Assembly: GCA_045612845.1 (NCBI GenBank)
Contig: JAZKZV010000003.1
Location: 1-64,000, forward strand
Source of the DNA: Ornithomonoglobus_A sp045612845
GTDB taxonomy: Bacteria; Bacillota; Clostridia; UBA1381
Reading direction: 5' to 3'
Length of the DNA: 64,000 bases
Shown: in pieces, positions 58,880 to 64,000 of the stretch
How the letters are laid out: every line of letters begins with the position of its first letter
Numbering within the stretch: position 1 is the stretch's first letter
Translations under genes and position numbers: made by a program
Notes under the pieces: generated by a model
What the model was told of the DNA's origin: nothing
What the model saw: only the letters and a program-made list of their open reading frames with translations
Database searches by the model: none

Positions 58880-59551
58880 TTACTTTCCTAAAATCCTGAA
58901 CGCTATTGCCGCCGCCTGTGCTCTTGTTGCAGTGGAGTTTGGTTCGAAGTTTCCGTTATCCATTCCAAATATAAAGCCTTGTGCAACTGCAAGCTCTACA
59001 CTTGGCATTGCCCATTCGCTTATTGACGCAGTATCACCAAACGTCAATTTTTTAGGCTCAAATGTGTTTTGCATTGTCTTTGCATTTTGCTGATATTGAT
59101 ACATATGCTGTGTAAGCACAGCCATCTCCTGTCTGGTTATCGGCAATGCCCCGTGAAATTCACCCTTATACACAGCCCTTGAGCTTCCGTCCTTATCAAT
59201 AATCTCAATGTCATACGATGTAATCATCTCTTTTGGTATCAAACCCTTGTCGAGCGCTCCCTGCAGGTATGGCGCATACCATTCACCGCCATTAAGTTCC
59301 AGGCACTCGCCTTTTCTGTATGTACTTGTCTTTATTCCTGTTACATTCATTGCTATCTTTAAATATTCAGCTCTTGTAACAGTCCCGTTCGGCGCAAAAG
59401 TGGTTTTTGTAACACCGTTTATAATTCCTTTTTCAGATAAAGCATTTATATATTCCGCCGCCCAATGGTTTTTTACATCATTAAAAGCTGCATATGCAAC
59501 AGAATTAAATAACATACAAGCGCTTACTAACAATACTGCTATTTTTTTCAC
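58880..59551 (-). CDS. Secreted SLH-domain protein
   Basis: A 223-residue exported protein with a signal peptide (cleavage near VAYA). S-layer homology modules are visible as FNDVKNHWAAEYINALSEKG plus TFAPNGTVTRAEYLKIA, and later SISEWAMPSVELAVAQGFI plus FEPNSTATRAQAAAIAF. SLH modules bind secondary cell-wall polymers. There is no other domain, so it may be a small wall-anchored adaptor. Confidence 0.9.
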   Translation of the reverse strand: MKKIAVLLVSACMLFNSVAYAAFNDVKNHWAAEYINALSEKGIINGVTKTTFAPNGTVTRAEYLKIAMNVTGIKTSTYRKGECLELNGGEWYAPYLQGALDKGLIPKEMITSYDIEIIDKDGSSRAVYKGEFHGALPITRQEMAVLTQHMYQYQQNAKTMQNTFEPKKLTFGDTASISEWAMPSVELAVAQGFIFGMDNGNFEPNSTATRAQAAAIAFRILGK

Positions 59552-59575
59552 AATTCCTATATCCTTTCATAATAA

Positions 59576-60505
59576 TTAAATCTTACTCACTTTAATTCTT
59601 TTGTATAGCTCTTCTATATCTTTCTTCGTCGGTGGTTTTGTGCCCTCACACATGCACGCAGCACTTCCGTATGCTATTGCATTTTTGAGTGCGTCCGCAT
59701 AGCTTTGTCCCGTCAAAATCGACTCTGCAAATCCCGCAACAGAGCTATCGCCCGCACCTATTGTTGAAAGCACCTCTATTTTAGGTGCCTGCGCACAGAA
59801 TGTTCCATCCTCCGAGCAAAGTACAGCTCCTTTTGAGCCAAGGCTTATAAGTACATTTTCTACACCATCATCCTTGATTTTTTGTGCCGCTTCTTTTGCA
59901 CTAAAAAAATCCACAACCTCAATATCGGTGTACATCGATATCTCTTCCTCATTGGGTTTTATAAGATATGGCTTTACGTCTGATATGTCTTTCTTAGAAA
60001 AAGACTTTGAGTCTATTACAATTTTTGCACCCTTTTCTTTGAGGCCAAGAAGTAGTTTTTTTACCTTTTCTATGTCCATTCCATTGGCTATTCTGCCCGT
60101 AAGGGTAACAATTAAATCTTCCTTTGTTTCTTTCTCGAGTTCTTCTTTTATGTTGTTTATTACGTTTTCATCTGCATCAAAACCCGCAAAACTGATTCTT
60201 GTTTCGGGCTTGTCTTTTGTATGAAGTGTAATGTTTTCTCTTATGGCACCAGATACAACAAATTCTTTATAGTTTATATTGTCTACGTTAAGTCTTTTTA
60301 AAAAACCTTCTTTATTTTCATCACCTACAACAATATATGCAGTATTTGGTATACCATTTGCAGTAAGAGTGCAGGAAATATTTACACCCTTGCCGCCCGC
60401 CTCGTACGATGTTATATTTGCAAGATTTTCGCTAAATGGCTTAAAATCATCAGTATAACAATGAATATCAAATGCAGGGTTTAAGGTCAGAGTAATAATT
60501 TTCAT
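59576..60505 (-). CDS. PfkB-family 1-phosphofructokinase-like kinase
   Basis: A 309-residue sugar-phosphate kinase of the FruK/LacC subgroup. The N-terminus KIITLTLNPAFDIHCY, the GGKGVNIS loop (37-44) and the anion-hole/catalytic segment GAGDS with D253 are clear. The likely substrate is fructose-1-phosphate or tagatose-6-phosphate. No fructose PTS gene adjoins it, so which one cannot be fixed. AAAGGAGC precedes the ATG. Confidence 0.88.
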   Translation of the reverse strand: MKIITLTLNPAFDIHCYTDDFKPFSENLANITSYEAGGKGVNISCTLTANGIPNTAYIVVGDENKEGFLKRLNVDNINYKEFVVSGAIRENITLHTKDKPETRISFAGFDADENVINNIKEELEKETKEDLIVTLTGRIANGMDIEKVKKLLLGLKEKGAKIVIDSKSFSKKDISDVKPYLIKPNEEEISMYTDIEVVDFFSAKEAAQKIKDDGVENVLISLGSKGAVLCSEDGTFCAQAPKIEVLSTIGAGDSSVAGFAESILTGQSYADALKNAIAYGSAACMCEGTKPPTKKDIEELYKRIKVSKI

Positions 60506-60551
60506 AGCAAGCTCCTTTTAACATCTATTTTATCACAATTTAAACTAAAAA

Positions 60552-61016
60552 TCAATAAAAGAATGCCCAAAAGCCTAAAAATCCCACAACAAAGCTTTGT
60601 AAAATCACCTGTATAATAAACAAAACAGGTACTATAATAAAGAACTTTGCCTTTTTGGTTTTATGGCGAAATCCTAACATTCCCATAAATCCACCTATTG
60701 CACCACCAAAAAAACACATCTTCATAAGCTTTTTCTCGCTTATTCTGCTTTTATTATTCTTTGCCTTTCCCTTATCTGCACCAAACATACAAAAGGTTAC
60801 AATATTTATTGTAACAAAAAATCCTGCAACAAGCACAAAGAATATTAAATTAACTATTCTGTTAGAAAAAATCCTCATCGCGGACGGGAGCGCAGGCAAT
60901 ATATAATTTGTTACATATGTATATAAACCTGTTCCTATTTGCTTTGCGCCCTCTGATATATATGTCCATATCATCGACACATAAAAACCTATATTTTCCC
61001 AAGTAGTGCCCGACAT
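60552..61016 (-). CDS. DUF1294 membrane protein
   Basis: A 154-residue membrane protein with two to three helices. The DUF1294 signature is intact: CMFGADKGKAKNNKSRISEK, a Gly-rich GGAIGGFMGMLGFRHKTKK, and a last helix. The function is unknown. A longer N-terminus than typical DUF1294 proteins carries an extra amphipathic stretch. The ATG at 61016 follows GGAGGAG; the TTG at 61034 overlaps that site. Confidence 0.82.
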   Translation of the reverse strand: MSGTTWENIGFYVSMIWTYISEGAKQIGTGLYTYVTNYILPALPSAMRIFSNRIVNLIFFVLVAGFFVTINIVTFCMFGADKGKAKNNKSRISEKKLMKMCFFGGAIGGFMGMLGFRHKTKKAKFFIIVPVLFIIQVILQSFVVGFLGFWAFFY

Positions 61017-61129
61017 TTTACTCTGCTCCTCCAAGTATTTCTATGCGTTTGATTATATCACAAAATCATAACTATGTCAATTCGCACTTACTCTTTATTG
61101 CTTAATATTGAATTTTATCTTAAAATGGA

Positions 61130-61158
61130 TTGACAAACCTACCTATGTGTTGTATTAT
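61130..61158 (+). promoter_or_regulatory. Sigma-A promoter of the second oxidoreductase
   Basis: TTGACA at 61130-61135, 17-base spacer, TATTAT at 61153-61158. Confidence 0.85.
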
Positions 61159-61217
61159 ATTAGTAGTTACCTACAAAAAATTACTGCTCTGTTTGAGCAA
61201 AAAAAGGAGAATAAATT

Positions 61218-62351
61218 ATGGAAAAATTAAGAGTTGCAGTTGTTGGTTGCGGTAGTATAAGCGACATTTATATGTCCAACATCAAAAGCGATAAGTTCCA
61301 GATTTTAGAGCTTGCTGCCTGCAGCGACCTGATGGTTGACAGAATGAATGCATCTGCCGAAAAATACGGCTGCAAGGCTATGACTATTGACGAAATCTGC
61401 GCAGATTCATCTATTGATATGGTTATTAACCTTACCATACCTGCGGCACACTATCCCGTTATTAAGCAGTGCTTAGAATCAGGCAAGCACGTATTTTCCG
61501 AAAAAATGATTGCAGTTGAATTATGGCAGGGCAAAGAGCTTGTTGAAATAGCAAACAAAAACAACCTATACCTTGGTGTTGCACCCGATACATTCCTTGG
61601 TGCAAGTGTACAGACCGCAAAATATATTGTTGAATCAGGTATTATAGGTAAGCCTGTTTCGTGCAGAGCGTCCATAAGCAGAAACTATGGGATATACGGT
61701 GAATTTTTAACACACCTTTGCAAGCGCGGCGGCGGTATCGGCTTTGATATGGGCGGCTATTACTTGACTGCCTTAGCTTCAATTCTTGGTCCTGTGGAGG
61801 CGGTTAGTGCTTTTACTGCCATCAGTGAGCCAAACCGCGTTAACACCCGTGTTGGTGCAGCCAACTACGGCGAGGCTTATGTACTCGAAGACGCTAATGT
61901 TATTACCGCTACTATGAAATATGCCAACGGTGTTCTTGGTACACTACATATGAATTCCGACTGTATTCTTGACGAAACATATGGTCTCGAAATCTACGGA
62001 ACAGAGGGTATTCTTTATATGGGTAATCCTAATGAATTTGGTTGCCCTGTTTACATACAGAAGACCAACAGTGCTAAAATAGAATTCCCGCACACACACG
62101 GTTTTGCCGAAAACTCACGTGGTGTTGGTGCTGCTGAAATGGCATGGTCTATTGTAAAAGGCAGAAAAAACCGCGCAAGCAAGGAAATGGCTTTCCATGT
62201 ATTTGAACTTATGCATGGTATAATAAACAGTGCCGAGGGCGGACAAACCTATCACATGGAATCTACATTTGAAACACCCGCTGCTCTACCAGAAGGATAT
62301 ATCGGAGACGGTGGCTGGACAAGAAAAGAAGAAAGTGCTCTTACATTATAA
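61218..62351 (+). CDS. Gfo/Idh/MocA-family oxidoreductase
   Basis: A 377-residue NAD(P)-dependent oxidoreductase. The Rossmann motif VVGCGSIS is near the start, the EK motif occurs in FSEKMIAVEL, and the C-terminal domain has GGGIGFDMGGYYL. It is only distantly like the protein at 33300-34346 and is more like the group acting on larger sugar derivatives. It is monocistronic, and the substrate is unknown. Confidence 0.9.
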   Translation: MEKLRVAVVGCGSISDIYMSNIKSDKFQILELAACSDLMVDRMNASAEKYGCKAMTIDEICADSSIDMVINLTIPAAHYPVIKQCLESGKHVFSEKMIAVELWQGKELVEIANKNNLYLGVAPDTFLGASVQTAKYIVESGIIGKPVSCRASISRNYGIYGEFLTHLCKRGGGIGFDMGGYYLTALASILGPVEAVSAFTAISEPNRVNTRVGAANYGEAYVLEDANVITATMKYANGVLGTLHMNSDCILDETYGLEIYGTEGILYMGNPNEFGCPVYIQKTNSAKIEFPHTHGFAENSRGVGAAEMAWSIVKGRKNRASKEMAFHVFELMHGIINSAEGGQTYHMESTFETPAALPEGYIGDGGWTRKEESALTL

Positions 62352-62397
62352 AAGATTTTAAAAAAGTCCGGAACGTAAAAAGAAAATAAATATTTAA

Positions 62398-62450
62398 AAA
62401 CACATTTTTATGGGAGTTGTTACACTATCCTTGAAAGATGTGTTTTTTTA
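62398..62450 (+). terminator. Possible terminator after the oxidoreductase
   Basis: AAACACAT pairs with ATGTGTTT across a roughly 30-base loop and is followed by TTTTT. The rest of the 308-base gap holds only the next promoter. Confidence 0.5.
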
Positions 62451-62550
62451 TTTGATTTTTTCTATCCCTTAAAATATCATTTCTTGTCGATTTTTGTTAC
62501 ATAATGTTTACAAAATTTCGAAAGTTTTTAAAATAATTTTGAAATTATTG

Positions 62551-62579
62551 TTGCAATTTTGTAATATATGTGATATAAT
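62551..62579 (+). promoter_or_regulatory. Sigma-A promoter of the DUF815 gene
   Basis: TTGCAA at 62551-62556, 17-base spacer, TATAAT at 62574-62579. Confidence 0.8.
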
Positions 62580-62660
62580 ACCTTTTATGTAGCAATATTT
62601 TGATACATTTTTGTAACACAAAGCATATGTTTTACGTATGATGAAAGGACGATAAAAAAG

Positions 62661-63827
62661 GTGAACCTGATTATATTCAACAAAATCGAACGCGACATTT
62701 GCGTAAAAAACATTCTCGAAAAAAATAATACAGAAGTGCTTCGTACTATAATAAGCTTTGCCGAAACCGAGGGCATAACAAATAACAGCATATGCGAGTA
62801 TATATCTGTTTTGCTTGCAAATGACGATAATATTATTTCACGTCTTGCGCAGTCAGGCAAAAAGATAGGCAGTGAGCTTATGAAGGTTGCATTGATGGAT
62901 ATTGATAAGATATACAAAAAGCTATTTCAGACACAGATAAAATACTCCCCATCAGGGAATGATACGGGTTTTTGCGATGCATACATAAAATCAATACGCG
63001 AAATGACAGAGTGTCAATCCCCTGAAGAGCTTTTAAATAAGCTTATACACCACTATCGCACATTGGGAAGTGGAATATTAGCAAAATATTGCGCATTTAA
63101 ATATGATGGAGTTTTAAAAGGCATAAGTAAAATTGATAACAGCTCGTTTGATTCACTTATCGGACTTGATTATCAAAAGAAGATACTCATAGATAACACA
63201 AAAGCATTGATAAAAGGCAAAAAGGCAAACAACGTATTACTGTTTGGCGACAGAGGCTGCGGAAAGTCATCATGCGTTAAGGCACTTCTTAATATGTTTG
63301 CAAATGAAGGATTAAGAGTTATCGAAATACCAAAAGCTCACATAACCGACATACCTGCAATAAGTGCTGCACTTAACGAAAAACCAAATAAGTATATCCT
63401 GTTTCTGGATGATTTGTCATTTGAATCTAATGATACAGACTACAAGGCGCTCAAGGTTGCCATGGAGGGACAACTTCAGGCAAATGGCGATAATGTTCTC
63501 ATATATGCAACATCAAACCGCAGACATCTTATAAAGGAAACATGGTCAGACCGTGAGGGAAGTGATATACACCGCAACGACCATATGCAAGAAACTCTTT
63601 CACTTTCCGAAAGATTTGGTATAAGCCTTGTATTCTCAACACTTAACCAAAAGGAATACCTAAATGTTGTTGGTGAAATTCTAAAGCGCCATAATGTTCA
63701 GATGACCGAAGAAATTGAAAAAGCCGCACTTGTATGGCAAATGGACTACGGTTCAAAGAACGGAAGATGCGCAAACCAATTTGTTGCCGATTATCTTGCT
63801 AAAATGGACATTTCACTAAATAATTAA
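62661..63827 (+). CDS. DUF815 AAA-type ATPase
   Basis: A 388-residue ATP-binding protein of the DUF815 family. The Walker A motif is GDRGCGKSS (196-204), Walker B is YILFLDDL, and the sensor-like YATSNRRHLIKE and ERFGISLVFS segments are family hallmarks. The N-terminal 150 residues are helical. The start is GTG at 62661, 12 bases after AAAGGA. Its cellular role is not established. Confidence 0.9.
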   Translation: MNLIIFNKIERDICVKNILEKNNTEVLRTIISFAETEGITNNSICEYISVLLANDDNIISRLAQSGKKIGSELMKVALMDIDKIYKKLFQTQIKYSPSGNDTGFCDAYIKSIREMTECQSPEELLNKLIHHYRTLGSGILAKYCAFKYDGVLKGISKIDNSSFDSLIGLDYQKKILIDNTKALIKGKKANNVLLFGDRGCGKSSCVKALLNMFANEGLRVIEIPKAHITDIPAISAALNEKPNKYILFLDDLSFESNDTDYKALKVAMEGQLQANGDNVLIYATSNRRHLIKETWSDREGSDIHRNDHMQETLSLSERFGISLVFSTLNQKEYLNVVGEILKRHNVQMTEEIEKAALVWQMDYGSKNGRCANQFVADYLAKMDISLNN

Positions 63828-63845
63828 ATTCCAAAGGAAAATCTT

Positions 63846-64000
63846 ATGATTAAAAAAACACTGAGAACTGTTATCAGAACTGCTTTTATACTGATGATTC
63901 TGACAAGCCTTTTATGTGTACATACATACGCATATGAGAGAATTGTTGCATTTGGCGAAGGCAGTAAAAAGACTATTATTTCAGGTAACGATTTAAATTA
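63846..64000 (+). CDS. Secreted or anchored protein, truncated by window end
   Basis: Only the first 51 residues are present. MIKKTLRTVIRTAF opens a signal peptide with hydrophobic core and a probable cut near HTYA, followed by YERIVAFGEGSKK. AAAGGAAA precedes the ATG, 18 bases after the DUF815 stop, so the two are likely co-transcribed. The family cannot be judged. Confidence 0.65.
   Translation, partial: MIKKTLRTVIRTAFILMILTSLLCVHTYAYERIVAFGEGSKKTIISGNDLN

Noticed and set aside
1..64000. CRISPR arrays, insertion sequences, prophage or plasmid genes
   Set aside because: No regularly spaced repeats, transposase, integrase or phage structural motifs were found in any frame examined.

Overview
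The window looks like the chromosome of a spore-forming, low-GC Clostridia bacterium, probably a gut anaerobe. Supporting signs are a complete spoIVA, a DacF-type carboxypeptidase, ylxM-ffh-rpsP-khpA gene order, a KOW-domain gene inside the ribosomal operon, a zinc-type S14, a T-box, an L21 leader and near-consensus sigma-A promoters with 17-base spacers. The genus cannot be fixed from the sequence alone. No transposase, phage, CRISPR array or toxin-antitoxin gene was seen.

Layout. 1-5.9 kb: a truncated LytTR response regulator, then minus-strand glutaminase, glycerate kinase, an unknown anchored protein, an esterase and lexA. A short repeat follows the stop codon of four of these genes. 6.0-11.9 kb: an Asn/Gln-rich microprotein, then the purine cluster purE-M-N-O-H-D, in which the two PurH activities are separate genes. 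11.9-16.0 kb: an L,D-transpeptidase, a GNAT enzyme, and a minus-strand pair (GlmU-like acetyltransferase, glmM) separated by a glmS ribozyme. 16.1-20.3 kb: ruvX, rplU-rpmA-obgE and two tandem anchored proteins sharing a repeat unit. 20.3-24.3 kb: a lone trpB under a tRNA-Trp T-box, and a CE15-like esterase/CapA pair. 24.5-29.3 kb: two tRNAs, dacF, rluB, a degenerate NlpC/P60-like protein, an orphan eutS-eutP-XRE locus and a Cys/Asn-rich microprotein.

29.3-36.1 kb: holA, metA, a Na/Pi symporter, an oxidoreductase, and tepA-ylzJ-hpf. 36.2-52.6 kb: the full S10-spc-alpha ribosomal operon on the minus strand, from rpsJ to rplQ, with a long leader containing terminators. 52.6-56.3 kb: ylxM-ffh-rpsP-khpA-rimM-trmD, with a compact structured RNA candidate before rimM. 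56.4-64 kb: spoIVA, an RsiV-like lipoprotein, a 33-residue microprotein, an SLH protein, a PfkB sugar-phosphate kinase, a DUF1294 protein, a second Gfo/Idh/MocA oxidoreductase, a DUF815 ATPase and a truncated secreted protein.

The main functional themes are translation, purine synthesis, cell-envelope precursor synthesis and sporulation. The signals most worth a second look are the glmS-type ribozyme placed before glmM rather than glmS, the minimal EutS/EutP locus, the repeat family at 0.9-5.2 kb, the paired three-unit anchored proteins, and the unassigned RNA structures before rimM, before purD and before rpsM.
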